DNA from: Gammaproteobacteria bacterium
Lineage (GTDB): Bacteria > Pseudomonadota > Gammaproteobacteria > JABCZS01
Direction of reading: 5' to 3'
NCBI GenBank assembly: GCA_013289605.1
Contig: JABCZS010000004.1
Span: 88,001-123,318, forward strand
DNA length: 35,318 nt
Of the stretch, positions 7,215-16,402 are shown piece after piece. The notes below the pieces were generated by a model. The model had not been told where the DNA came from. It did not search any database and worked only from the letters and a program-made list of their open reading frames with translations. Made by a program: the position numbers and the translations under genes. How positions within the stretch are numbered: the first letter of the stretch is position 1; each line of letters begins with the position of its first letter.

Positions 7215-7845
7215 ACACATTCCCTTGCAGGGCCTTTATCTTATTACGCCGGATCAAAATGACACGATCTTATTACAAGACCACGTGCATCTTGCTTTAA
7301 GAGGTGGCGCGCAGCTGATCCAATATCGAAATAAAAGCGCCGATCCCACATTAAAACGCCAACAAGCCCAAATGTTACGTACGGTATGCAACACTCATCA
7401 TGCCTTACTGATTATTAATGATGATCCCACGCTAGCAGCAGAATGCGAGGCAGACGGTGTGCACTTAGGACAAAGCGATGCCAGCGTGCAAGCCGCCCGG
7501 CATTTATTAGGGGATACCGCCATTATTGGGGTGACTTGTCATAATCGCTTAGATCTGGCTCGCATTGCCGCATCCTATGGCGCAGATTACCTGTCTTTTG
7601 GTCGATTTTTTCCCTCTGATACTAAGCCCTTAGCCAGCCCTGCAGACTTGTCTATTTTAAAGCTGGCTAAACAGACCTTTACCTTACCGATTGCCGCGAT
7701 AGGTGGGATCACACTAGAAAATACCCCGCTATTACTTGCAGCCGGTGCCGATTTGATTGCAGTCTGTGCAGGCGTCTTTGCACAGGCAGATATCACCGCG
7801 CAGGCACAACAAATTAGCCAGCTGTGCAACCAGAATTCACGCTGA
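7201..7845 (+). CDS. thiE: thiamine-phosphate synthase
   Basis: TIM-barrel enzyme joining HMP-pyrophosphate and thiazole phosphate into thiamine phosphate. The start at ATG 7201 (MTSNKHIPLQGLYLITP) gives 214 residues, typical length; the longer frame upstream is only the thiD coding region read in another phase. Recognisable stretches are LIQYRNKSADP, LLIINDDPTLAAECEADGVHLGQSD, GVTCHN, GADYLSFGRFFPSDTKP for phosphate and thiazole binding, and PIAAIGGITLEN. The overlap with thiD suggests translational coupling. hemL follows 61 bases later with its own ribosome site, so it may be in the same transcript. Confidence 0.95.
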   Translation: MTSNKHIPLQGLYLITPDQNDTILLQDHVHLALRGGAQLIQYRNKSADPTLKRQQAQMLRTVCNTHHALLIINDDPTLAAECEADGVHLGQSDASVQAARHLLGDTAIIGVTCHNRLDLARIAASYGADYLSFGRFFPSDTKPLASPADLSILKLAKQTFTLPIAAIGGITLENTPLLLAAGADLIAVCAGVFAQADITAQAQQISQLCNQNSR

Positions 7846-7906
7846 ATTTGCCAAAAACTCAACATCCGGTATGATGGTGGAATTTTTATAGACTGAAGGA
7901 AGACCT

Positions 7907-9205
7907 ATGCGTCCGACAACTCGCTCAAAAACACTCTTTGAAGAAGCCAAACACTATATTCCTGGAGGCGTGAATTCTCCGGTGCGGGCATTTAATGCCG
8001 TAGGCGGCACGCCCCTCTTCTTTAAACGCGGACTAGGCCCTTATCTATTTGATGAAGATGATAACCAATACATCGATTATGTCGGCTCTTGGGGACCGCT
8101 TATTTTAGGTCACTGCGACCCTGATGTGGTCAAAGCCGTACAATTTGCGGCCACACAAGGCTTAAGTTTTGGTGCCCCAACGCAGCTAGAAACCCAATTG
8201 TGTCAATTACTTTGCCAATTGGTTCCCTCATTAGAGCAAGTGCGCTTAGTCAGCTCCGGTACGGAAGCCTCGATGTCTGCCCTACGCTTAGCGCGCGGCG
8301 CAACAGGGCGCGATAAAATTATTAAATTTGTCGGCTGCTACCATGGCCATGCCAATTCCCTGCTCGTAAAAGCCGGCTCAGGAACGCTCACCTTCGGTAC
8401 CCCGAGCTCACCTGGCGTACCTAAAGCCACAGTCGAAGACACACTGACGGCGTATTACAACGACTTAGACAGTGTAAAAGCCTTATTCCAACAATTTGGT
8501 GAACAAATTGCCGCCATTATTGTTGAACCTGTCGCAGGCAATATGAATTGTGTTCTGCCTGTGCCTGGATTCTTAGAAGGCTTACGCGCCCTATGTGATC
8601 AATACGGCAGTATTCTTATTTTTGACGAAGTCATGACCGGGTTTCGCGTCCATTTGGGTGGGGCGCAAACCCTATACAATGTGATGCCGGATATGACGGT
8701 ATTAGGTAAGATCATCGGTGGCGGCATGCCTGTAGGTGCATTCGGTGGCAAACGCAGTATTATGGAACAACTCTCTCCCTTAGGCCCGGTATATCAAGCA
8801 GGCACGCTATCGGGGAATCCGATTACGGTAACCGCAGGACTTACAACCTTACATAAAATCATGGCTCCGGATTTTTATCCCCAATTGGCGGCCAAAACTT
8901 TACAATTGTGTGTAGGCTTTGCAAGCTGCGCTAAAGCAGCTAATATTGCGGTGAGCACTGTTGCCGTGGGCAGCATGTTCGGTTGGTTTTTTACTGAACA
9001 ACAGCACGTGACCCGTTACGAACAAGTACTCAAGTGTAATAATGAACAATTTAAATTGTTTTTCCACGCCATGCTGAATGAAGGAGTATACTTAGCCCCC
9101 TCAAGCTTTGAGGCAGGATTTGTTTCAAGCACACACAGCGAGGCGGATATCGCAAAAACACTCGAAGCGTGCGAGCGTGCGTTTAAAAGAGTTGCAAGCC
9201 AATAG
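7907..9205 (+). CDS. hemL: glutamate-1-semialdehyde 2,1-aminomutase
   Basis: PLP enzyme that makes 5-aminolevulinate from glutamate-1-semialdehyde, so the organism uses the C5 haem pathway. The length of 432 residues is normal. Visible landmarks are [16 protein letters not shown] at the N-terminus, [15 protein letters not shown] (116-130), [16 protein letters not shown] with Asp240 holding the pyridine nitrogen, and the Schiff-base Lys268 in [24 protein letters not shown] stands a few bases before the ATG. Placed after thiD-thiE as in Pseudomonas. Confidence 0.98.
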   Translation: MRPTTRSKTLFEEAKHYIPGGVNSPVRAFNAVGGTPLFFKRGLGPYLFDEDDNQYIDYVGSWGPLILGHCDPDVVKAVQFAATQGLSFGAPTQLETQLCQLLCQLVPSLEQVRLVSSGTEASMSALRLARGATGRDKIIKFVGCYHGHANSLLVKAGSGTLTFGTPSSPGVPKATVEDTLTAYYNDLDSVKALFQQFGEQIAAIIVEPVAGNMNCVLPVPGFLEGLRALCDQYGSILIFDEVMTGFRVHLGGAQTLYNVMPDMTVLGKIIGGGMPVGAFGGKRSIMEQLSPLGPVYQAGTLSGNPITVTAGLTTLHKIMAPDFYPQLAAKTLQLCVGFASCAKAANIAVSTVAVGSMFGWFFTEQQHVTRYEQVLKCNNEQFKLFFHAMLNEGVYLAPSSFEAGFVSSTHSEADIAKTLEACERAFKRVASQ

Positions 9206-9237
9206 AAAATACGTATGATCAGGACAAGGAGAAAATT

Positions 9238-9666
9238 ATGCCAGGGACTACAAAAAATATAGACTTCAAGCCTTATAAAGTGAAAAAAGGCGAAACTTAT
9301 ATGAGCGCGGGCCAGTTAGCGCATTTCCGTGCCATCTTAGAGCAAATGCGCAAAGAGTTGATGGAAGAAGTGGACGTTACGGTGCAACATTTGCAAGAAG
9401 ATCCTGGTCATTTACCTGATCCCAATGATCAAGCCTCCCGTGAAGAAGAATTTAATCTTGAATTGAAAACGCGCAACCGCGAAGGCAAACTAATCCATAA
9501 TATTGAGTCAGCGTTAGAACGTATTAATTTAAAAGAATACGGCTATTGCGACATGTGCAATGAAGAAATTGGCATTAAACGCCTAGAAGCTAGACCCACA
9601 GCAAAATTATGCATAGACTGCAAAACCATTGCGGAAGTCAAAGAGAAGCAATTTGCTGAAAATTAA
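9238..9666 (+). CDS. dksA: RNA polymerase-binding transcription factor DksA
   Basis: Binds the secondary channel of RNA polymerase and, with ppGpp, retunes rRNA and amino-acid promoters. The 142-residue protein has the long coiled coil (about 30-100) with the acidic tip DPNDQAS (Asp61, Asp64, Ala66), then the four-cysteine zinc finger Cys104, Cys107, Cys125 and Cys128 (CDMC and CIDC), all as in E. coli DksA. An excellent ribosome site, AAGGAG, precedes the ATG. It is followed by a hairpin and then pcnB and folK, matching the dksA-(gluQ)-pcnB-folK order of gammaproteobacteria; gluQ is absent here. Confidence 0.97.
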   Translation: MPGTTKNIDFKPYKVKKGETYMSAGQLAHFRAILEQMRKELMEEVDVTVQHLQEDPGHLPDPNDQASREEEFNLELKTRNREGKLIHNIESALERINLKEYGYCDMCNEEIGIKRLEARPTAKLCIDCKTIAEVKEKQFAEN

Positions 9667-9671
9667 CCAAC

Positions 9672-9712
9672 ACATGTTTTGCTTGCCTTGTATCAAGACA
9701 AGCAAAACGTGT
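9672..9712 (+). terminator. stem-loop after dksA, possible terminator or attenuating structure
   Basis: Bases 9672-9685 pair with 9699-9712 over 14 positions with one G-U pair, around the core TTTTGCTTG/CAAGCAAAA. A smaller CTTG/CAAG pairing fits in the loop. No T run follows, so it is not a classic intrinsic terminator; it may limit read-through into pcnB or protect the dksA mRNA end. Confidence 0.5.
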
Positions 9713-9731
9713 CACTGAGCTAAAATATTTT

Positions 9732-11084
9732 GTGATTCAAAAATTATTTAATTTTTTATTTAAAAAGACCACAGCGCCCAGGGTCGTGAACGTGACTACT
9801 TTAACGCGCAGTGAACACCATGTGTCACGTAAACACATTAATCCACACGCCTTAAAAGTCTTGTATCGCTTGCATGATGCCGGTTTCTCCGCTTATTTAG
9901 TGGGCGGAAGCGTCCGTGATTTATTACTGAATAAAACCCCTAAAGACTTTGATGTCGCCACCGATGCCAAACCTGAGCAAATTAAAAAATTATTTCGCAA
10001 TTGCTTATTGATAGGGCGACGCTTTCGCATTGCGCATGTACGCTTTGGTCACGATATTATTGAAGTCACAACTTTCAGAGCCCATTCCACCAATGATTTG
10101 GCTGAGCGCGCGCATTCAAAACTAGGCATGCTGCTGCGCGATAATGTCTATGGCACGATAGAAGAAGACGCGTTTCGCCGCGATTTCACAGTCAATGCCT
10201 TGTATTACAATATCGCTGATTTTTCCATCATCGATTTTACCGACGGCATTGCTGATCTGCGCAATCAGACCTTACGGATGATAGGTACTGCCAAAACCCG
10301 CTATCAAGAAGATCCGGTGCGCTTATTACGCGCAATCCGTTTTGCGGCCAAACTCGATTTTTTCTTACATCCTGAGACCGAAAATCCAATATACACTAGC
10401 GCCAAGTTACTAACCCAAGTGCCCCCTGCAAGATTATTTGATGAATTTTTAAAATTATTTTTTTATGGCCATGCGGCGAAAACCTATGTGTTGTTGGAAA
10501 AATATGATTTATTAAAATATTTACTGCCGATAGAAAAAGACACATTGTCTGAACCCATGCAAGCCCTAGTGATGCAAGCGTTAGCGAAAACCGATGAGCG
10601 GGTGAGCGAGGATTTAAGCGTTAATCCGGCTTTTTTACTCGCTATTTTCTTGTGGCATCATTATGTGGCGCAGCAACAACTCTTAAGAGAAAAACGCTTA
10701 TCGCCGCAATTGGCGAGCCACCAAGCGCTGTTATTTGTTTTAAATACGCAGCAACTTCCTATGGGTATTCCTAAGCGCCTCACAGAAATTATTCGCGATG
10801 TGTGGAGTTTGCAATGGCGATTTACGACCATGAATAAACAAAATGCCATCCATGTCTCGTTACATAAACGTCATCGTGCCGCCTATGATTTCTTAATGTT
10901 GCGCGCAGCCATAGACACCACTTTAGCTGAAACCGCCGATTGGTGGACCACGTTTTTTGCCAGTGAAGAAGACGCCCAGCAACAATTACTAGAACAATTA
11001 CCCAGCGTTAAAAAACGACCGCGTTATAAAAATAAGAGGAAACCGCGTGAAAGTAGTGACCGCTTACCTCGCACTGGGCAGTAA
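9732..11084 (+). CDS. pcnB: poly(A) polymerase I
   Basis: Class II nucleotidyltransferase that adds poly(A) tails to RNA and speeds decay. The N-terminal catalytic part is clear: YLVGGSVRDLLL (55-66), the metal-binding pair Asp72 and Asp74 in PKDFDVAT, then GRRFRIAHVRFG and EVTTFR. Next comes the RRDFTVNAL and GIADL neck with RYQEDPVRLLRAIRFAAKL. The C-terminus is strongly basic (KKRPRYKNKRKPR), fitting RNA binding. The start is odd: the best match begins at GTG 9732 followed at once by ATT, with no ribosome site in sight; E. coli pcnB is known to start on AUU and is kept weakly translated. The last 38 bases overlap folK. Confidence 0.95.
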   Translation: MIQKLFNFLFKKTTAPRVVNVTTLTRSEHHVSRKHINPHALKVLYRLHDAGFSAYLVGGSVRDLLLNKTPKDFDVATDAKPEQIKKLFRNCLLIGRRFRIAHVRFGHDIIEVTTFRAHSTNDLAERAHSKLGMLLRDNVYGTIEEDAFRRDFTVNALYYNIADFSIIDFTDGIADLRNQTLRMIGTAKTRYQEDPVRLLRAIRFAAKLDFFLHPETENPIYTSAKLLTQVPPARLFDEFLKLFFYGHAAKTYVLLEKYDLLKYLLPIEKDTLSEPMQALVMQALAKTDERVSEDLSVNPAFLLAIFLWHHYVAQQQLLREKRLSPQLASHQALLFVLNTQQLPMGIPKRLTEIIRDVWSLQWRFTTMNKQNAIHVSLHKRHRAAYDFLMLRAAIDTTLAETADWWTTFFASEEDAQQQLLEQLPSVKKRPRYKNKRKPRESSDRLPRTGQ

Positions 11085-11538
11085 TTTAAACCACCCCTTG
11101 CAACAACTGCATATCGCTCGCGAGAAGCTTGCAGCGCTTAGCGCTATAACACTTATTGCGCGCTCCCCTTGTTATCAAAATCCACCGATGGGGCCGCAAG
11201 ATCAAGATGATTTTGTTAATCAAGTCTTGATGATACATACCGCACTGGAAGTAAAAGAATTATTGCATCAGTTACAAGCCATAGAACTTGCCATGGGAAG
11301 AGAGCGCATTATTCATTGGGGACCGCGGATCATAGATATTGATTTAATGTTGTACGATAAGCTTACCTTTCAAGACGATGAACTCACCCTACCTCATCCT
11401 GGAATTTATGATCGCTTGTTTTGGCTGCAACCCTTGGCAGATATTGCGCCCGATTTATGTTTACCTAATGGGCAGCGCGTTGCAGATTTACTCGAACGCT
11501 CCAGGTCAATGCATCCTACACTCACAGCCATCGCTTAA
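11047..11538 (+). CDS. folK: 2-amino-4-hydroxy-6-hydroxymethyldihydropteridine pyrophosphokinase
   Basis: Transfers pyrophosphate from ATP to the pterin in folate synthesis. GTG start at 11047, with AAGAGGAAA just upstream, inside the end of pcnB. The 163-residue product shows the family signatures YLALGSNLNHP at the start, FVNQVLMI, and the ATP/pterin loop RERIIHWGPRIIDIDLMLYD with its metal-binding DID, then LPHPGIYDRLFWLQPLADI. The HWGPRIIDID form replaces the more common RWGPRTLDLD, a conservative difference. pdxH follows 11 bases later, so pcnB, folK and pdxH look like one transcript. Confidence 0.96.
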   Translation: MKVVTAYLALGSNLNHPLQQLHIAREKLAALSAITLIARSPCYQNPPMGPQDQDDFVNQVLMIHTALEVKELLHQLQAIELAMGRERIIHWGPRIIDIDLMLYDKLTFQDDELTLPHPGIYDRLFWLQPLADIAPDLCLPNGQRVADLLERSRSMHPTLTAIA

Positions 11539-11549
11539 GGAAAACCGCT

Positions 11550-12197
11550 ATGGATTTAACGCTCCAGCTGCAGCAATTAAGACGTGAGTATCAAATTACT
11601 GAGCTAGACCCATCATTGCTCGATAAAGATCCCATTAAACAATGCGAAATCTGGATCACCCAGGCCATAAAAACCCAAGTGCCCGACCCCACAGCCATGG
11701 TTTTAGCCACTGTAGATGCGCAGCAGCAGCCGAGTACCCGGGTGGTATTATTAAAAGGGATTGAAAATCAAGCGTTTATATTCTATAGCCATTATGATAG
11801 CCGTAAAGCAAGTGATATGGCGCAAAATCCTAAAGTGGGCTTGGAGTTTTTTTGGCCCCTGCTTGAGCGACAAATCATTATTCAAGGACAGGCGAATAAG
11901 CTTAATCCGGCAGATTCAGACGCTTACTTTAGTACCCGCCCGCGGGAGAGCCAAATTAGCGCCTGGGCGTCATTGCAAAGCCAGATGATCCCCTCTCGTG
12001 ACGCGTTAGTAGCAAGGCAACAGGATTATAGTGAACAATTTGCAGGAATAAGCGTGCCTAGGCCTCCCAATTGGGGCGGTTATGCCGTGAAACCCCATTA
12101 TATTGAGTTCTGGCAAGGCCGCGAAATGCGCCTGCATGATCGGATAGCCTATGAGCTTCATGATAATATATGGAAAATCAATAGGTTGGCTCCATAG
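11550..12197 (+). CDS. pdxH: pyridoxamine 5'-phosphate oxidase
   Basis: FMN enzyme oxidising pyridoxamine or pyridoxine phosphate to PLP, the cofactor used for example by HemL in this window. The 215 residues match family length. Seen are the FMN-binding [10 protein letters not shown] and [41 protein letters not shown], and the C-terminal [25 protein letters not shown] signature with the substrate-binding Arg and His. TTAAGGAAA upstream serves as ribosome site. The gene ends about 30 bases before a palindromic repeat element. Confidence 0.97.
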   Translation: [215 protein letters not shown]

Positions 12198-12227
12198 CTT
12201 CCCATTTTACCCTCCAAACCTATGTAG

Positions 12228-12508
12228 GATCGACAAGGACGGATTTTGCCCCCTTTGTAAAGGGGGCCGACGTTTCGGCGGGGGGATTTTTGGATGCTTG
12301 GTGTACATCAAACATCTCAAAATCCCCCCGTCCGAAGCGGCCGACCCCCTTTACAAAGGGGGCAAATCCTATCGATCTCTTTGCTTCTACGGCCACCCCT
12401 TTGCTTCGGGGGCAAATCCTATCGATCTCTTTGCTTCTGCGGCCACCCCTTTGCTTCGGGGGCAAATCCTATCGATCTCTTTGCTTCTACGGCCACCCCC
12501 TTTTCTTC
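12228..12508. mobile_element. palindromic repeat element, copy B, shortened centre
   Basis: This occupies most of the 433-bp gap between pdxH and the photolyase gene. Two inverted arms, 12246-12290 and 12319-12365, carry the same 18-bp palindrome and GC-rich hairpin as copies A and C. The central spacer is only about 30 bases, so this copy looks like an internal deletion form. The left hairpin is CCGACGTTTCGG and the right one is a different variant, so its two arms are not identical. The right outer arm (ATCGATCTCTTTGCTTCTAC region) is expanded into three tandem units. Several reading frames cross it but look like translated repeat. The remaining roughly 120 bases up to the photolyase start show no recognisable feature apart from its ribosome site. 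Confidence 0.8.
12358..12508. repeat. three tandem 50-bp units from the repeat element arm
   Basis: Units 12358-12407, 12408-12457 and 12458-12508 each start GGGGGCAAATCCTATCGATC and run through CTTTGCTTCTACGGCCACCCC. Unit 2 differs from unit 1 by one base (TGC for TAC), and unit 3 diverges at its end. They are the outer arm of copy B multiplied in tandem. Confidence 0.9.
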
Positions 12509-12630
12509 GGTACCAAAAAAAATTCGTCTTGGGCACCCATGCTTAAGGTTCTCATCATCTTCATTCGATATACTGCCAAATATAGGGTTAAAAAAACTTT
12601 AATTTTTGAATGAATAAAAGAAGGGAGTTT

Positions 12631-14073
12631 ATGATGCGTGGTTTAATTTGGCTTAGAACAGACTTACGACTCCATGATAACAGTGCATTATTTCATGGGT
12701 CTAGCGAGTGCCGGGACGGTTTAATCGCCGTGCATTTTATCCCCAAAACACTGCACCTCCAGACTCATTATAATCAACGTCAATATCAACTCCTCGACAC
12801 GCAACTTAAATCCCTCCAGCTCGCTTTAAATGATCTCAATATTCCTTTGCTGGTCAACATTGTCGAATCTATGGACGATATTCCCGCACAAATTCTAACG
12901 CTGATGCAAACGCATCAGATTGATACCTTATATTTTAATGAACGCTACGATTTAACACAGCGCACGCAAGATAGAGCGACTGTCCAGTTACTGGAAAGTA
13001 AGGACTTACGCAGCAAACAATATACTGATCATGTGATTGCACCCCCTAATGAGCTGCTCACGCCTAAAGACAAACCCTTTACCTCGCAAAGCGCTTTTAA
13101 AAAAGCCTGGCAAGGTTTTCTGCGGCATGCCACCTTACATACACTCGGTAAAATTGAAAAACAACCGATGATGCTAACCCAGTCCCCGGCTTTACCTCCT
13201 CTGCCTTGGCCGCTTGAAACCATTAATGCGCCTTGGGCACTGACTGAACAACATGGATTAACCCTATTGCGACAAGAATCGCACCATCACTGGGAGCAAA
13301 TGGATCCGCAAACGTATACGCGGCACACGCATCAATTGCATGCTTTATTTGCACATTTAACGACCGGTTTAATTTCCCCACGCCAATTTATCCGCATGTT
13401 AATGCACGGTGAACACCTGCAAAATAAAGTGGAAGTCGATAAATGGTTTGAAATCCTGATTGCGCGCGAATTTGATATGCATATTATGTATCACTTCCCA
13501 CATATTTGTGGTGGGCATGATTTTTTACCCCATACCCAAACCCTGCCCTGGAAGCGTGAAGATACCTTAGTCCATGCATGGCAGACCGGACACACCGGTT
13601 TTCCATTAATCGATGCCAGCATGCGCTGCTTGAATCAAACAGGCTACTTGTCTGAAGATTTATTGCAAGCGAGTGCGCTATTTTTCACAAAAATATTATT
13701 TTTAGATTACCGCTTAGGTGAAGCATATTTTGCAAAACAACGTTTAGATCATGATTTTGGTAGCAATAATGCCCTCTGGCAATATTGCGCATCGACCGGC
13801 GCAGAAAGTGTGATTTATTCACGCATCCCGCAACCGGCACGGCAAAGTGAAGTATTTGACAATCAAGGTGAATTTATCCGCACTTATTGCCCGGAACTTG
13901 CTGAGGTTCATGCAACCCAGATCCATGATCCGCACATGCACATTCCCTCTCTTGCAAAAGAAAACGGTTATCCGCAACCGATTGTTGATTATGCCAGCAT
14001 GCGCAAGAAAACCTTGTATCATTTTAAGGCGTTAAATAAAAGCTATAAAACCATCACTCATGTAGGGGTATAG
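12631..14073 (+). CDS. phrB: class I deoxyribodipyrimidine photolyase
   Basis: Light-driven repair of pyrimidine dimers with FAD. The N-terminal antenna domain begins GLIWLRTDLRLHDN; the FAD domain contains REFDMHIMYHFP, HAWQTGHTGFPLIDASMRCL, and NNALWQYCASTGAES followed by QSEVFDNQGEFIRTYCPEL. About 480 residues, as expected. The start is one of two adjacent ATGs, 12631 or 12634, because AAGGGAG ends at 12627; the frame open to 12610 lacks such a site. Two positions differ from the usual: NNGGWQW is NNALWQY here, and the LxWREFY motif lacks its Trp. The first Trp of NNALWQY, next to the flavin in E. coli, is kept. Probably active, but the electron path may be altered. Confidence 0.9.
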   Translation: MMRGLIWLRTDLRLHDNSALFHGSSECRDGLIAVHFIPKTLHLQTHYNQRQYQLLDTQLKSLQLALNDLNIPLLVNIVESMDDIPAQILTLMQTHQIDTLYFNERYDLTQRTQDRATVQLLESKDLRSKQYTDHVIAPPNELLTPKDKPFTSQSAFKKAWQGFLRHATLHTLGKIEKQPMMLTQSPALPPLPWPLETINAPWALTEQHGLTLLRQESHHHWEQMDPQTYTRHTHQLHALFAHLTTGLISPRQFIRMLMHGEHLQNKVEVDKWFEILIAREFDMHIMYHFPHICGGHDFLPHTQTLPWKREDTLVHAWQTGHTGFPLIDASMRCLNQTGYLSEDLLQASALFFTKILFLDYRLGEAYFAKQRLDHDFGSNNALWQYCASTGAESVIYSRIPQPARQSEVFDNQGEFIRTYCPELAEVHATQIHDPHMHIPSLAKENGYPQPIVDYASMRKKTLYHFKALNKSYKTITHVGV

Positions 14074-14112
14074 TATAAAAAAGATGTAATTAGGACTTAC
14101 GCACTCATCATG

Positions 14113-16371
14113 CTACCTTCCAGCCCGCACCAAACCACCCAAACCTGATTCTTCCAGCGCATTTTCTAAATGCGCGCGGATCATTTTGGGATGATGCATT
14201 TGCATGACTTCTTCGAGTAATTCGGTGGCGCGACTCAAGGTAAAGTTGCGGATCACCCATTTCACACGCGGCAAACTGGCTGCGCTCATGCTAAGAGAAT
14301 CAAAATGCATGGCCATTAATAAAATCACACAGGTCGGATCCCCTGCCATTTCGCCGCATAAACTGACCAGCTTGCCTTCTGCATGGGCGACTTGGACCAC
14401 ATGCAATAAGGCTTGCAACACTGCCGGATGTAAACCTTCATACAACCCCGCGACCCGGGAATTATTTCTATCAACCGCTAATAAATATTGAATTAAATCA
14501 TTACTGCCTATCGATAAAAAATCCACTTGCTGCGCAATTCTCTGCGCTTGATACACGGCGGAAGGCACTTCGATCATCGCGCCTATGCGCGGCATATGGA
14601 CCAAAAATCCTTCGTCACATAATTCTTGATGCGCCCGCGCAATGAGCGCTTTAGCATCGATCACTTCATGCAAATTAGTGATCATAGGCAGCATGATCTG
14701 CAAATTATTTAAGCCTTGACTGGCATGAATCATCGCGCGCACTTGCACTAAAAATATTTCAGGATGATCTAAGGTAATGCGTATGCCGCGCCAACCTAAA
14801 AAAGGATTCGGCTCATCAATAGGGAAGTAAGGCAATTCTTTATCGCCACCGACATCAAGGGTGCGCATCGTCACGGGTCGCGGCGCAAATGACTCGAGCA
14901 ATTGACGGTAAATCACCCGCTGCTCTTCTTCACCGGGGAAACGATCTCTAGCCATAAATGGCACTTCGGTGCGATAAAGCCCCACGCCTTCAGCGCCCGC
15001 ATTCAGCGAGGTTTGAATATCAGCAACGAGTCCAGTATTCACATACAAGGGGATCCGCAGGCCATCCGCCGTTTCTGCAGGCACTTCTTTTAATTTTTCT
15101 AAACCGCGGGAGAGTTCTTTTTCCTCAGCTTCTAAACGTTTAAATTCTTTTAATAATGAAAGCGTAGGATCCACATACAGCACGCCATGATAACCGTCCA
15201 CAATCACGGTTTTATTTTCTATATCGTGTAGCAATAAACCTTCAGCCCCAACAATAGTGGGTAAGCCCATGGCGCGCGCGATAATCACCACATGAGAATT
15301 GATCGATCCTTTCGCCGTCACAAGACCAGCAAGTAAACCTTGCGGCACTTCAGCCAAACGTGCGGGGGTCAGTTCATCTCCCATTAAGATGGTTTTAGGC
15401 GGGTAAACAATTTTTTCTCGCGCATCGGCTTGTAAATAAGACAGTACGCGCCGGCCGATATCGCGCAAATCCGCACCGCGCTCACGCAAATATTCATCAT
15501 CCATTTCTTCATAAAAACGGCTGTGTTGTTGGATCACTTGTTTTAAGGACCCTTGTGCCCATTGTCCGGTTTTAATTAAGGTGATCACTTCTGCGCCTAA
15601 ACTCTCATTATCTAAAATGCGTAAATACGCATCGAATAAGGCTTGCTCTTCTACCGGTAAATGATGGGCTAAATGCTCCCCTAAACTTTTAATTTCTTCG
15701 CGTGCGGACACTAAGGCTTTATTGAATAAAGCGATCTCCTCATCAATATCATGAATTTTGCGATCCGGCACCGCATCAAGTTCTGCAAGCGGGTAAGCCA
15801 TGACCGCAGTCCCAATAGCGACCCCTGCGACCCCGGCAATGCCGTTGACGCGGTGCTCGAAAGTATGGGCATCAAGACGCGGCAATACGCCAGCGGATTG
15901 GGCTTGAGCGATTAAGCCCGATAATTGGGCGCAAATGGTGACTAAAAATGCTTCTTCAGCAGAATCAAAAGCACGCGCTTTGGTTTGCTGCGCCACCAAT
16001 ACCCCAAGCACTCGTCTTTGATGAATAATCGGCACGCCTAAAAACGCGCGGTATTTTTCTTCCCCAGTTTGGGGGAAATAGCAATAATTAGGATGAAGAC
16101 TCGCATCAGTAATATTCAGCGGCTCTTCTTTTTGCCCCACAAGTCCAACTAAACCTTGATCTAGGCCTAAATTTAATTTGCCATCAACGCCTTCACTAAA
16201 TCCTTTGGAAGCGATAAGGATATAACGCTGACTGATGGGATCTAAGACAAATACCGAACAGGCTTCGACATGGATCACTTCACACACCCGTGTGACGACT
16301 ATCTGCAGGGCTTCTTGCACATGATGCGCAGCGTTGACCTCTTGAATAATGCGCTGCAAAACTTTCAGCAT
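14113..16371 (-). CDS. ptsP: phosphoenolpyruvate-protein phosphotransferase PtsP (EI-Ntr)
   Basis: First enzyme of the nitrogen-type phosphotransfer chain that signals to NPr and EIIA-Ntr rather than importing sugar. Domains in order: GAF (about 5-155), PEP-utiliser N-terminal region (175-320), the phosphohistidine domain with His360 in SINSHVVIIARAMGLPTIVG, and the PEP-binding barrel with GLYRTEVPFMARDRFP, DVGGDKELPYF, GWRGIRITL, IGAMIEVPSA, IGSNDLIQYLLAVDR and the active-site Cys in LCGEMAGDP. The length of 752 is typical. It follows rppH by 26 bases in the same strand, the common rppH-ptsP pairing, and closes the long operon that starts at ygfB. Confidence 0.96.
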   Translation of the reverse strand: MLKVLQRIIQEVNAAHHVQEALQIVVTRVCEVIHVEACSVFVLDPISQRYILIASKGFSEGVDGKLNLGLDQGLVGLVGQKEEPLNITDASLHPNYCYFPQTGEEKYRAFLGVPIIHQRRVLGVLVAQQTKARAFDSAEEAFLVTICAQLSGLIAQAQSAGVLPRLDAHTFEHRVNGIAGVAGVAIGTAVMAYPLAELDAVPDRKIHDIDEEIALFNKALVSAREEIKSLGEHLAHHLPVEEQALFDAYLRILDNESLGAEVITLIKTGQWAQGSLKQVIQQHSRFYEEMDDEYLRERGADLRDIGRRVLSYLQADAREKIVYPPKTILMGDELTPARLAEVPQGLLAGLVTAKGSINSHVVIIARAMGLPTIVGAEGLLLHDIENKTVIVDGYHGVLYVDPTLSLLKEFKRLEAEEKELSRGLEKLKEVPAETADGLRIPLYVNTGLVADIQTSLNAGAEGVGLYRTEVPFMARDRFPGEEEQRVIYRQLLESFAPRPVTMRTLDVGGDKELPYFPIDEPNPFLGWRGIRITLDHPEIFLVQVRAMIHASQGLNNLQIMLPMITNLHEVIDAKALIARAHQELCDEGFLVHMPRIGAMIEVPSAVYQAQRIAQQVDFLSIGSNDLIQYLLAVDRNNSRVAGLYEGLHPAVLQALLHVVQVAHAEGKLVSLCGEMAGDPTCVILLMAMHFDSLSMSAASLPRVKWVIRNFTLSRATELLEEVMQMHHPKMIRAHLENALEESGLGGLVRAGR

Positions 16372-16402
16372 AAAGTCTCTCTTTTTAAGGATAAATTCTA
16401 GA

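Noticed and set aside
12358-12508. Three regular 50-bp repeats considered as a CRISPR array
   Set aside because: The units are contiguous, with no variable spacers, and derive from the neighbouring inverted-repeat arm. No cas gene is near.
12151-12613. Several overlapping open frames on both strands across the pdxH-phrB gap
   Set aside because: They translate the palindromic and tandem repeats (repeated PPLQRGQILSIS and SLLLRPP-like strings), lack ribosome sites and match no protein character.
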